Assembly (NCBI RefSeq): GCF_005860765.1
Contig: NZ_VCEI01000029.1
Span: 62,001-126,000, forward strand
DNA: 64,000 nucleotides
Origin: Dyadobacter sediminis
GTDB lineage: Bacteria > Bacteroidota > Bacteroidia > Cytophagales > Spirosomataceae
Reading direction: 5' to 3'
In this document: positions 7,482 through 15,878 of the stretch, piece after piece
Numbering within the stretch: the first letter of the stretch is position 1
Layout: each line of letters opens with the position of its first letter
Made by a program: the position numbers and the translations under genes
The notes under the pieces: generated by a model
Database searches by the model: none
Told to the model about the DNA's origin: nothing
Seen by the model: the letters and a program-made list of their open reading frames with translations, nothing else

Positions 7482-9929
7482 ATGCGAAACGTTACGACCT
7501 GTCTGCTCACGCTGTTGACCAGCTTCTTTTTTATTTCCTCTTTTGCACAAACCACTTTGTCCGGACAAGTAAGCGACGGCGAAGATGGAAAACCATTGCC
7601 AGGAGCTACTGTAAAAGCAGGAGAAATCCGCGGCGTTACTACCGACAAAGACGGCAAATTCACACTCAGGAACATTTCCGAAAATATTGCAGTACTGGAA
7701 GTTTCCTACATTGGTTATCAGTCTATAAAAATTCCTGTCAGCAATGCCGGCTCTATGGATATCAGGCTGAACAAAAGCACTTATCAGGCCGATGAAGTTA
7801 TTATCAATGCAACGCGCGTGAACGACAAATCCGGCATGGCTTACACGAACGTGAATGCAGAAGCCATTGACAAGCAGAACCTTGGCCAGGATTTGCCCGT
7901 TCTGCTCAACTTTACGCCTTCGCTTGTCAGCACAAGTGATGCTGGTGGCGGCGTGGGATACACGGGAATCCGGATACGCGGTTCGGATGCCACGCGCATT
8001 AACGTAACGGTGAATGGCATTCCGTACAACGATGCAGAAAGTCAGGGTGTTTTCTGGGTCAATATGCCGGATTTTGCTTCTTCGGTCAGCAGCATCCAGA
8101 TCCAGCGCGGCGTAGGAACTTCCACGAACGGCGCGGGTTCTTTCGGAGCAACGGTCAACATCAGTACCAACGCTTTCCGGCAGGAAGCCTATGCAGAACT
8201 GAACAATTCCTTTGGCTCTTTCAATACGTTTAAAAATACGCTTAAACTCGGTTCCGGTTTAATCAAAGACAAATTTACTTTTGATGCCCGGCTCTCGCGC
8301 GTTTCCTCCGACGGCTACGTGGACCGCGCTTCTTCCGAGCTGCATTCGTATTATTTGTCCGGCGGTTATTTTGGTAAGAAAAGTTTTGTAAGGGTCAATG
8401 TATTTTCAGGGAATGAAAAAACGTATCAATCGTGGAACGGCGTTCCCGAGGCAAAATTACGCGGCGACCGGCAGGGAATTCTGGATTACATCAGCCGGAA
8501 CGGCCTGAGCGAAAAAGATGCAGAAAACCTGCTGACTTCGGATGACCGTACGTACAATTCCTATACGTACAAAAACGAAACGGACAATTACCGTCAGGAT
8601 CATTATCAAATTGTTTCTTCGCATAACCTCAGCGACAAATGGATTTTTAACCTGAACGCATTTCTGGTACGCGGCCTTGGCTATTACGAACAATACCGCA
8701 CGCAGGACAAATACAGCAATTACAATTTGCCGAATCCGGTAATCGGCGGCGATACGCTCACGCGAACCGATCTGATTCGGCGTCGCTGGCTGGATAATTA
8801 CTTTTACGGAAGCACTTTTTCACTCGATTACAACAGCTTCAAGAAACTGACGGCGAGTATTGGCGGCGGCTGGAACAAGTACGACGGCGATCATTACGGC
8901 CGCATTATATGGGCGCGCAATGCAGGCTCCATTGAAAATGAACATCTGTATTATTACAGCAAAGGCATCAAAAAGGATTTCAATCTTTACGGAAAATTGT
9001 ATTATCAGTTTACCGAAAAACTGAATGCATTTGCCGATATGCAGTTCCGGAACGTAAGCCACAACATTAGCGGAATGGACAACGACCTTGTCGGGCTTGC
9101 ATTTGACGAATCGTATAACTTCCTGAATCCAAAAGCCGGCCTGACGTACAAAATGGCAGAACAAAGCTCGGTTTATGCTTCTTACAGCATCGGAAACCGC
9201 GAACCGAACCGGGACGATTTTACATCTTCAACAGCGGGACTTTTTCCGAAAAGTGAACAAATGCAGAATGTAGAAGCAGGTTTCCGGACGCAAAGCGGGA
9301 AATGGGCTTTTGCTGCAAATTATTACCTGATGCATTACAAAAACCAGCTTGTACTCACCGGACAAATCAACGACGTCGGCAACTCGATACGCGTGAATGT
9401 TCCGAAAAGTTATCGGACAGGCATCGAACTGGAAGGAGCCATAGCTTTCAACCGATTTTTGAAATGGAATGTAAACGCCACGTTCAGCCAGAACAAGATC
9501 AACAACTTTACCGAGTACATTGTAAATTATGATACCGGCGGCTACAATACCGTAAATCACGGGAAATCGGATATTTCCTTTTCGCCCAATGTCATTGCCG
9601 GAAGCCAGTTTACTTACATGTTCCGTAAAAATGTTGAACTCGCGCTGCTTACAAAGTATGTAGGAAAGCAATATCTGGACAATACTTCCACGGAAACCCG
9701 AAAACTGGATGCCTATTTTACCAACGACATTCGTCTTTCGTGGACTGTGAAACCGAGATGGACAAGAGAGATTTCCTTTAATCTGCTGGTGAATAATATC
9801 CTGAACGAGCGCTATGAATCAAATGGTTATACGTACGGCTATTTTGCCGGCGGCGCACTGACGCAGGAAAACTTTTACTTTCCGCAGGCAGGAAGAAACT
9901 TTCTGGCCGGGGTGAATTTTAGATTTTGA
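7482..9929 (+). CDS. TonB-dependent receptor, predicted thiamin transporter
   Basis: An 815-residue outer-membrane receptor. It has a Sec signal peptide (residues 1-23, ending SSFAQ), a carboxypeptidase-regulatory-like beta-sandwich at about 25-105 (SGQVSDGEDGKPLPGATV), a plug domain at about 120-235 (IRIRGSDATRINVTVNGIP, ending in GAGSFGATVNIST), then a beta-barrel ending in the terminal Phe of AGVNFRF. No SusD partner is adjacent. The TPP riboswitch in its leader is the main evidence for substrate. Comparative genomics and work on Bacteroides link TPP-controlled TonB receptors to thiamin or thiamin-precursor uptake. The substrate is thus inferred, not read from the protein. hemE follows 27 bp later but has its own -7 box. 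Confidence 0.9.
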   Translation: MRNVTTCLLTLLTSFFFISSFAQTTLSGQVSDGEDGKPLPGATVKAGEIRGVTTDKDGKFTLRNISENIAVLEVSYIGYQSIKIPVSNAGSMDIRLNKSTYQADEVIINATRVNDKSGMAYTNVNAEAIDKQNLGQDLPVLLNFTPSLVSTSDAGGGVGYTGIRIRGSDATRINVTVNGIPYNDAESQGVFWVNMPDFASSVSSIQIQRGVGTSTNGAGSFGATVNISTNAFRQEAYAELNNSFGSFNTFKNTLKLGSGLIKDKFTFDARLSRVSSDGYVDRASSELHSYYLSGGYFGKKSFVRVNVFSGNEKTYQSWNGVPEAKLRGDRQGILDYISRNGLSEKDAENLLTSDDRTYNSYTYKNETDNYRQDHYQIVSSHNLSDKWIFNLNAFLVRGLGYYEQYRTQDKYSNYNLPNPVIGGDTLTRTDLIRRRWLDNYFYGSTFSLDYNSFKKLTASIGGGWNKYDGDHYGRIIWARNAGSIENEHLYYYSKGIKKDFNLYGKLYYQFTEKLNAFADMQFRNVSHNISGMDNDLVGLAFDESYNFLNPKAGLTYKMAEQSSVYASYSIGNREPNRDDFTSSTAGLFPKSEQMQNVEAGFRTQSGKWAFAANYYLMHYKNQLVLTGQINDVGNSIRVNVPKSYRTGIELEGAIAFNRFLKWNVNATFSQNKINNFTEYIVNYDTGGYNTVNHGKSDISFSPNVIAGSQFTYMFRKNVELALLTKYVGKQYLDNTSTETRKLDAYFTNDIRLSWTVKPRWTREISFNLLVNNILNERYESNGYTYGYFAGGALTQENFYFPQAGRNFLAGVNFRF

Positions 9930-9952
9930 TATGCACTTTCTGCCTAACTTTG
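9924..9952 (+). promoter_or_regulatory. Promoter immediately upstream of hemE
   Basis: TAACTTTG at 9945-9952 is a perfect match to the Bacteroidota -7 consensus. It ends 4 bases before the ATG at 9957. TTTTG at 9924-9928 could be the -33 element, though its 16-base spacing is short. Such a promoter would produce a leaderless or almost leaderless mRNA. Confidence 0.5.
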
Positions 9953-9956
9953 CCCC

Positions 9957-10982
9957 ATGGAATTGAAAAATGATCTTTTGCTGAGGGCAGCACGCGGAGA
10001 AAAAACGGAACGCACGCCGGTTTGGATGATGCGCCAGGCCGGACGGATTCTGGCTGAATACAGAGCAGTACGCGAAAAAGCAGGAAGTTTTATAGCACTG
10101 GCGACAACGCCGGAACTGGCCGCAGAGGTTACTCTGCAGCCAGTGAATTTGCTGGGCGTAGATGCCGCCATTATATTCTCGGATATTCTGGTGATTCCCG
10201 AAGCCATGGGTTTGCCTTATGAAATGATCGAGCAGCGCGGACCGGTTTTTCCCGCAACGGTACATACCGTTGATGATCTGAAAAAACTGCATGTCGCCGA
10301 GCCGGAAACGGATCTGAAATACGTGCTGGATGCCATTAAGCTGACAAAAACCGGTTTGGAAAACAGGGTTCCGCTGATCGGATTTGCGGGAGCGCCTTTT
10401 ACCATTTTCTGTTATATGACGGAAGGAAAAGGTTCGAAAACATTTTCGGTAGCTAAAAAGCACCTTTATGCCGATCCTGAATTTTCGCATTTGCTGCTTC
10501 AGAAAATAACAGACAGTACGATTGCATATCTGAAAGCGCAGATAGAAGCCGGTGCTGATCTTGTACAGATATTTGATTCATGGGCCGGGATTCTTTCCCC
10601 GGAACAGTACCGGACATTTTCGCTGCCTTATATCGAGCAGATCTGCAATGCAATTACCGAAGTTCCCGTAACTGTTTTTGCAAAAGGCGCTTTTTTTGCC
10701 CGCAAAGAAATCAGTGAATTGCGCTGCTCGGTCGTAGGACTCGACTGGAACATGGACCCGGCGGAATCGCGAGAAATCATTCCGAACAAAACCCTGCAGG
10801 GAAATCTGGATCCGTGCGTACTTTATTCTTCTTATGATCAGATCAGAAAAGAAGTTAAAAACATGCTGAATCAGTTCGGGACGCAGCGCTACATTGCCAA
10901 TTTGGGCCATGGCGTTTATCCGGATACCGATCCCGACAAAGTACGTTGCTTTATTGAATCCGTTAAAGAATATTCCTGCTGA
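9957..10982 (+). CDS. hemE: Uroporphyrinogen decarboxylase
   Basis: A 341-residue cytoplasmic enzyme of haem synthesis that decarboxylates the four acetate side chains of uroporphyrinogen III to give coproporphyrinogen III. The family signature [16 protein letters not shown] begins at residue 21, with substrate-binding Arg26 and Arg30. The catalytic Asp76 is in [16 protein letters not shown], and [10 protein letters not shown] and GLDWNMDP follow. The length is typical of the family. It lies 15 bp before a HAD phosphatase gene and may be cotranscribed with it. Other haem genes are not in the window. Confidence 0.96.
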   Translation: MELKNDLLLRAARGEKTERTPVWMMRQAGRILAEYRAVREKAGSFIALATTPELAAEVTLQPVNLLGVDAAIIFSDILVIPEAMGLPYEMIEQRGPVFPATVHTVDDLKKLHVAEPETDLKYVLDAIKLTKTGLENRVPLIGFAGAPFTIFCYMTEGKGSKTFSVAKKHLYADPEFSHLLLQKITDSTIAYLKAQIEAGADLVQIFDSWAGILSPEQYRTFSLPYIEQICNAITEVPVTVFAKGAFFARKEISELRCSVVGLDWNMDPAESREIIPNKTLQGNLDPCVLYSSYDQIRKEVKNMLNQFGTQRYIANLGHGVYPDTDPDKVRCFIESVKEYSC

Positions 10983-10997
10983 TCCGTTCCCGAATTT

Positions 10998-11522
10998 ATG
11001 TCTCTTGTCAAAACAAAATGCATTTTTCTGGATCGCGACGGCGTATTAAATGTAGATCGTCCGAATTATGTTTATAACCCGGACGATCTTGTTATTCCCA
11101 AAGGCGTTGCCGAAGCACTTCAGTTGCTAAAAAAAGCAGGTTATCTTTTGATTGTCATTACCAATCAGGCCGGAATTGCAAAAGGATTGTACACTGCAGA
11201 AAATGTGCTGGAAATTCACAGGCAGATGCAACTCATTTCCGGAAATGCACTTGACGATATTTATTACTGCCCTTTTCATCCTGATTTTACAGGAAATTCA
11301 CTTTCCAGAAAACCGGATTCGCTGATGCTCGAAAAAGCAATGGCAAAATATGATATTGATCCGGAACAATCCTGGATGATCGGCGACCATCACCGCGACA
11401 TGCAGGCCGGACAAAAAGCGGGTGTTAAAACAATACAGGTTACTTCCGGAAGCAAAGCTCTGGAAGCAGATTATGCGGCTGCCGATTTACTGCAGGCAGC
11501 TCATATCATTCTTGATAACTGA
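10998..11522 (+). CDS. HAD-IIIA family phosphatase, GmhB/histidinol-phosphatase-like
   Basis: A 174-residue HAD hydrolase related to D-glycero-D-manno-heptose 1,7-bisphosphate phosphatase and histidinol phosphatase. Motif I is FLDRDGVLNVD (nucleophile Asp12, acid Asp14), motif II is VITNQAGIAKG, the motif III lysine is in RKPDSLML, and motif IV is MIGDHHRDM. The zinc loop of classical GmhB (CxH...CxC) is not conserved: only CPFHP remains and the CxC is replaced by LSRKP. I therefore do not assign the substrate. It follows hemE by 15 bp in the same direction. Confidence 0.85.
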   Translation: MSLVKTKCIFLDRDGVLNVDRPNYVYNPDDLVIPKGVAEALQLLKKAGYLLIVITNQAGIAKGLYTAENVLEIHRQMQLISGNALDDIYYCPFHPDFTGNSLSRKPDSLMLEKAMAKYDIDPEQSWMIGDHHRDMQAGQKAGVKTIQVTSGSKALEADYAAADLLQAAHIILDN

Positions 11523-11526
11523 GAAA

Positions 11527-11655
11527 TCAGGCTTTTTCCGAAACGGAAGGCTGAACAATTTTTTGAGTTGATCCGTAAGCGGGGCAGGCATGTTTGGTGC
11601 AGGAAGCAGCAGCCAAAGTTCCGCAGACGGCAAGTAGCATAATCACTTTTTTCAT
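11527..11655 (-). CDS. Small lipoprotein, 42 residues
   Basis: ATG at 11655 reads MKKVIMLLAVCGTLAAASC, a compact lipoprotein signal with a lipobox-like AASC. It is followed by TKHACPAYGS and a short polar tail, stopping at TGA 11527-11529. The mature chain would be about 23 residues with an acyl-anchored first Cys and one further Cys. Small Bacteroidota lipoproteins with a CPAY motif recur, to my recollection, but I know of no function. It is convergent with the HAD gene, the two stops lying 5 bp apart, and downstream of the arginine decarboxylase on the same strand. Confidence 0.7.
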   Translation of the reverse strand: MKKVIMLLAVCGTLAAASCTKHACPAYGSTQKIVQPSVSEKA

Positions 11656-11693
11656 TTTTCCTGTTTGTATAGTTTTCGTTGCAAAATTATAAA

Positions 11694-11754
11694 ATAAACT
11701 TCTTTGAATAAGCTTTTACTATTGCTAATAACGTACTCACCCAAAGAAGTTTAT
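11694..11754. repeat. 13-bp perfect inverted repeat, 35-nt spacer
   Basis: ATAAACTTCTTTG at 11694-11706 is exactly complementary to CAAAGAAGTTTAT at 11742-11754. The repeat lies just past the arginine decarboxylase stop and upstream of the small lipoprotein gene. It may end the decarboxylase transcript or form a regulatory hairpin; it lacks a tight loop and a T-run. Confidence 0.8.
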
Positions 11755-11762
11755 ATCAATTA

Positions 11763-13244
11763 TCATATTTTTGTTTCGGCCAGTTCACTTTCCACTTCCA
11801 CAGGCTGGCTTTCATGTTCATTTTTAACTTCCGGTGAAGTATAGGATTCATCCTTGAAACCCAGAATCCGGAGCATGGAATCGCTGTTCTGTTCCTGTGC
11901 AAAAACGCGTGTCGTCAGCTTTCCGTCTTCATTTCTTTCAACAAGCACGTGCTTCGGAGCGGGAATCAGGCAGTGCTGGATACCGCCGTACCCGCCCAGC
12001 GATTCCTGATACGCACCGGTATGGAAAAAGCCGATGTACTGCTTTTCATTTTCTTCTTCAAAAATAGGCATGTACAAGTCTGCGCTGTGCATTTCACTGT
12101 TGTAAAAATCCTGTGAATCGCACGTCAGTCCGCCGAGATTTACCTTTTGATAAGGATTGTCCCAGTTGTTGATCGGCAGCATAATGTATTTCTGGTTCAT
12201 GCCCCACGAATCCGGAAGCTGCGTAATAAATGATCCGTTGATCATGTACCAGAGCTCTTTGTCATTCTGAAGTTTCTTGTCAATGATTTCGTAAATAACC
12301 GCTCCGCTTTCGCCGACTGTGTAACTCCCGAATTCTGTAAAAATATGCGGCACAGGAACATTGTTCTTGTTGCAGATCCATTGTATGTTTTCAATGATTT
12401 CATCAATCATCTGCTGGTAATCGTATCCCGACTGCAAGGAAGTCTGGATCGGAAGCCCGCCGCCGATGTCGATGGAATCCAGTTCAGGACAGATTTTCTG
12501 CATTTCGCAGTATTTGAACATAAACCGGGTCAGTTCACTCCAGTAATAGGCGCTGTCTTTTATACCTGTATTGATGAAGAAATGCAGCATTTTCAGCTTG
12601 AACCTCGGATTCGGTTCAATTTTCTCCTTGTATAACTGCTGCACATCGTTGTAACGGATACCCAGCCGGGAAGTATAAAATGCAAAGTTCGGTTCTTCGT
12701 CCGTCGCGATCCGCATTCCGAAATTGACCGTATCCGCAGTAACCTGCTGTTCGTACGACTCAATTTCTTTCAGGTTATCCAGAATCGGAACAACGTTAAA
12801 CCCTTCGTTGATCAGTTCGCTGAGGTACTGCGTATAACGTGGAAGCTTGTAACCGTTTGCAAGGATGTAAGTTGATTTAGTAACTTTTCCCCGGCGGTAA
12901 AGCTCACGGATGATCGGGATATCAAAAGACGAAGAAGTTTCAAGGTGTATGTTATGCTTCAATGCCTCTTCCAGCACAAAACTGAAGTGGGAAGATTTTG
13001 TACAGTAACAGTATGTGTAGCTTCCTTTGTAATTATGCCTTTTGAACGCATTCCGGAAAAACATATTTGCGTTTTCGATATGCTCACCGATCTTGGGCAG
13101 GTAATTTATTTTTAACGGCGTACCATGTTCTTTAATGATATCCATCAGTGGTACATTGTTGAACAGCAACTCATTATTATCAACATTAAATTCCATTGTA
13201 GGAAATTCAAAAGTCTGCTGAATCAGGTCAATGTAGCTTTTCAT
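11763..13244 (-). CDS. Arginine decarboxylase, SpeA-like (PLP fold III)
   Basis: A 493-residue pyridoxal-phosphate decarboxylase of the alanine-racemase fold (COG1166-like), which in Bacteroidota is normally annotated as biosynthetic arginine decarboxylase making agmatine for polyamine synthesis. The Lys of YTYCYCTKSSHFSF (about residue 84) is the expected cofactor lysine. Other landmarks are a glycine-rich phosphate-binding stretch SIDIGGGLPI near residue 262 and the C-terminal domain with LGGLTCDSQDFY and IGFFHTGAYQESLGGYGG. It is shorter than E. coli SpeA (over 600 residues). The acidic tail beyond about residue 465 looks lineage-specific. It is transcribed alone from a long upstream region (13245-13846). 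Confidence 0.85.
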   Translation of the reverse strand: MKSYIDLIQQTFEFPTMEFNVDNNELLFNNVPLMDIIKEHGTPLKINYLPKIGEHIENANMFFRNAFKRHNYKGSYTYCYCTKSSHFSFVLEEALKHNIHLETSSSFDIPIIRELYRRGKVTKSTYILANGYKLPRYTQYLSELINEGFNVVPILDNLKEIESYEQQVTADTVNFGMRIATDEEPNFAFYTSRLGIRYNDVQQLYKEKIEPNPRFKLKMLHFFINTGIKDSAYYWSELTRFMFKYCEMQKICPELDSIDIGGGLPIQTSLQSGYDYQQMIDEIIENIQWICNKNNVPVPHIFTEFGSYTVGESGAVIYEIIDKKLQNDKELWYMINGSFITQLPDSWGMNQKYIMLPINNWDNPYQKVNLGGLTCDSQDFYNSEMHSADLYMPIFEEENEKQYIGFFHTGAYQESLGGYGGIQHCLIPAPKHVLVERNEDGKLTTRVFAQEQNSDSMLRILGFKDESYTSPEVKNEHESQPVEVESELAETKI

Positions 13245-13846
13245 TGATTTGTTTGTAGCGATAGCAATTAGTGAATTGTAAGTTAATAATAGGAACCCGG
13301 TATTCGATTCTTCGAACTTCTTAACAGCGCCCGGCTTTCTGCAAAAGCATTGACAGATAACTGAACAAACAAGCTAAAAGGCCCGAAATTTGATCAGAAT
13401 ATGTGTTATTTCCAAACATTGATTCCCACTAAATCATTCCCGTTATTAAACAATTTATCGGGGTATTTACCGGGTTTATACTACAAATAACGACGTCCAT
13501 AAATTTTAAGTTGACGTACATGCCTATGCGCCGGTATTTTCACATCATCAAATAAACATACAGCCAAATGCCGGTTACTTGACGCTTGTCCGATTCCGGA
13601 TTCCATCTGTTGTTTCTGACATTATAATTTAACAAATATTTAATTTTCAAGGAAAGCGGCATTCTGAAAGTCCGGCTGTGTTTCACACTGTTTCATGAAC
13701 ATTTTACTATGCAGTCCATTGTCCGAGTCCGGCTATCCAGCCACACCTGAATGTATTTTCCAACAGTAATAACCGTTCATCAGAAAACTTTGAACATTTA
13801 TAAAGTTTTCTTAGTTTTAATCTGCCGAAAATGACAAATTTGCCTT
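13245..13846. other. Intergenic region between divergent genes
   Basis: About 600 bases separate the arginine decarboxylase (minus) from the TetR gene (plus). I find no open reading frame of note, no structured RNA that I recognise and no strong inverted repeat. It must carry both promoters, and a TetR operator could lie near its right end, but I cannot point to a specific site. Confidence 0.5.
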
Positions 13847-14473
13847 GTGAAAGAACGAATACTAAAATCAGCCCTCAATCTTTTCTGGCGCTACGGGATC
13901 AAGAGCGTGACCATGGATGATATCGCCCGGGATCTCGGCATTTCGAAAAGAACCATTTATCAGCACTTTTCTGATAAGGAAGCTATTCTTGCACAGGTTA
14001 TTGAAGAAGAAATTACTTCACAGAAATGTGAAATGCAGAAACTGGATGAAATAGCAGCCAACCCGATTGAACAGATTATCTATGCTTCCGGCCAGATGAG
14101 AGATACACTTGCCAACATGAACCCGACCTTGCTTTATGACCTTAAAAAATATTATCCGAAAGCATGGGAGCTGTTTCAGACATATAAAAAGGAACATCTG
14201 ATCAAAAACATTCAGGACAATCTTACGGAAGGAATAAAACAAGGATTTTACCGCCCGGATATTGATGTGGAAATTTTCTCACTGCTCCGCATCGAACAGA
14301 CCGTCATGGCCTTTGACCCGACGATTTTTCCGGTCCGGAATTTCAACATGATGCACATTCAGATGCAGTTCCTGCTGCATTTTCTAAGGGGAATTTTATC
14401 AGAAAAAGGATTTGAATATTACAACACCATAAAAGACAAATCAGCAATTGAAATCAATATCCATGAAAAATAA
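13847..14473 (+). CDS. TetR/AcrR family transcriptional regulator
   Basis: A 208-residue regulator. The N-terminal helix-turn-helix is canonical: a helix (ILKSALNLFWRYG), then VTMDDIARDLGISKRTIYQHFSDKEAIL at residues 21-48. The rest is a variable ligand-binding domain. The start is GTG at 13847, chosen because the domain begins at once and no in-frame ATG precedes it. It heads a TetR-TolC-adaptor-RND operon, and the TolC start lies inside its last codons (11-base overlap). It is therefore probably the autoregulated local repressor of the pump. The inducer is unknown. Confidence 0.93.
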   Translation: MKERILKSALNLFWRYGIKSVTMDDIARDLGISKRTIYQHFSDKEAILAQVIEEEITSQKCEMQKLDEIAANPIEQIIYASGQMRDTLANMNPTLLYDLKKYYPKAWELFQTYKKEHLIKNIQDNLTEGIKQGFYRPDIDVEIFSLLRIEQTVMAFDPTIFPVRNFNMMHIQMQFLLHFLRGILSEKGFEYYNTIKDKSAIEINIHEK

Positions 14474-15830
14474 ACAGATTCTGCGCCGCAGCCTGATGTT
14501 GTTGGCGATTTTACTCAGCTATGTTCCGCTTCATGCGCAGGAAGCAAATTTCTCGCTTGAAGAGGCTGTGGATTATGCAATCAAGCACAATCTGAACATA
14601 AAAAATGCGCAGCTGGATGCCCTTTCTGCCGAAGCACGCATTGGAGAAATCAGAGCGGCCGGTTTGCCGCAGTTGAACGCGGGTGTTTCACTGACCAACA
14701 ACATTATCATTCCAAGGTTTTTCCTTCCGGGCGGCAGTCTGGACCCGAATACGCCGCCGGATGCACCGCCGGCTGCGCTTGAATTCGGGATTCCGTGGCA
14801 GGGCGCGGCATCTGCCAATCTGAATCAGCTCGTTTTCAATGGCTCGTACTTTATCGGCTTGAAAGCAGCCGCAACTTACCGGGAACTGGCACAAAAAAGC
14901 ACGACGTCGTCAAAGGTATCCGTAGCAGAGGCAGTTACAAAAGCCTACTATTCAGCGCAGGTTGCCGAAGAACGTGCAAAATTGCTCGATCTGAACATAA
15001 GCCGCGTCGATTCTCTTATGCGAGAAACAAAAGCAATGAATGAAAGCGGATTTGTGGAACTGCTGGATGTAAACCGGCTGGAAGTCCAGATCAACAATCT
15101 GCAGACCGAACGGCAAAAGGTGCAGAACCTCATCGAGTTGAGCTATGCCTTGCTGAAATTTCAGATGGGAATGCCGGCTAACGAGGCGATCAAACTGACG
15201 GACGATATCAATGCAGTGAATGTAGATGCGCTCAGAGCTGCTTCTGCAAGCGCCGACCTCAGCTACGATAACCGCATTGAATACTCGCTGCTGAATACGC
15301 AGGAAAAACTGGCGGGCCTCGACCTGCGCAATGTCAGAAGCGGTTATCTGCCCAGCGTATCTGCTTCGCTCGGTTACGGGTACAATGCGGGTGCCGACAA
15401 GTTTTCCCAGTTATTCACCAACAACTGGTATCCGAACATGGTTTTAACGGTTAATCTCAATATTCCGATCTTCGACGGTTTTTCCAAAAAATACCAGATT
15501 AACCAGAAAAAGATTGCGATTGATAAAGTCAAGAACAGCCAGAACTTGCTGAAACAGTCGATTGATCTGGAAAATAATCAGGCAAGCATCAGCATCAAAA
15601 ATGCATTCGCCACATTGGAAACACAGAAGCGCAACCTGACGCTGGCAGAAGAAATTGTGCGGGTTTCCAAAATCAAATACAAAGAAGGCGTAGGCTCGAA
15701 CATCGAAGTGATCAATGCGGAATCTTCGCTGAAAGAAGCACAGACCAACTATTTCACAGCACTTTATGACCTGATGATCGCCAAAGTGGATCTGAGCAGG
15801 GCAAGAGGAGAACTTTATACAGAAAAATAA
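14463..15830 (+). CDS. TolC family outer-membrane efflux protein
   Basis: A 455-residue outer-membrane channel of a tripartite pump. A signal peptide (MKNKQILRRSLMLLAIL...HAQ) is followed by two OEP repeats, each with long helices, beginning at FSLEEAVDYAIKHNLN and after residue 260. Proline- and glycine-rich strand segments (RFFLPGGSLDPNTPPDAPPA) correspond to the barrel. I chose the ATG at 14463 over the upstream in-frame TTG at 14448 because it starts directly with a signal peptide. It overlaps the TetR stop, which suggests translational coupling. Adaptor and permease follow. Confidence 0.92.
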   Translation: MKNKQILRRSLMLLAILLSYVPLHAQEANFSLEEAVDYAIKHNLNIKNAQLDALSAEARIGEIRAAGLPQLNAGVSLTNNIIIPRFFLPGGSLDPNTPPDAPPAALEFGIPWQGAASANLNQLVFNGSYFIGLKAAATYRELAQKSTTSSKVSVAEAVTKAYYSAQVAEERAKLLDLNISRVDSLMRETKAMNESGFVELLDVNRLEVQINNLQTERQKVQNLIELSYALLKFQMGMPANEAIKLTDDINAVNVDALRAASASADLSYDNRIEYSLLNTQEKLAGLDLRNVRSGYLPSVSASLGYGYNAGADKFSQLFTNNWYPNMVLTVNLNIPIFDGFSKKYQINQKKIAIDKVKNSQNLLKQSIDLENNQASISIKNAFATLETQKRNLTLAEEIVRVSKIKYKEGVGSNIEVINAESSLKEAQTNYFTALYDLMIAKVDLSRARGELYTEK

Positions 15831-15878
15831 AACGGAATTTAACCACAGAAAAATTTGAAACTGCTACTTACCAATACC

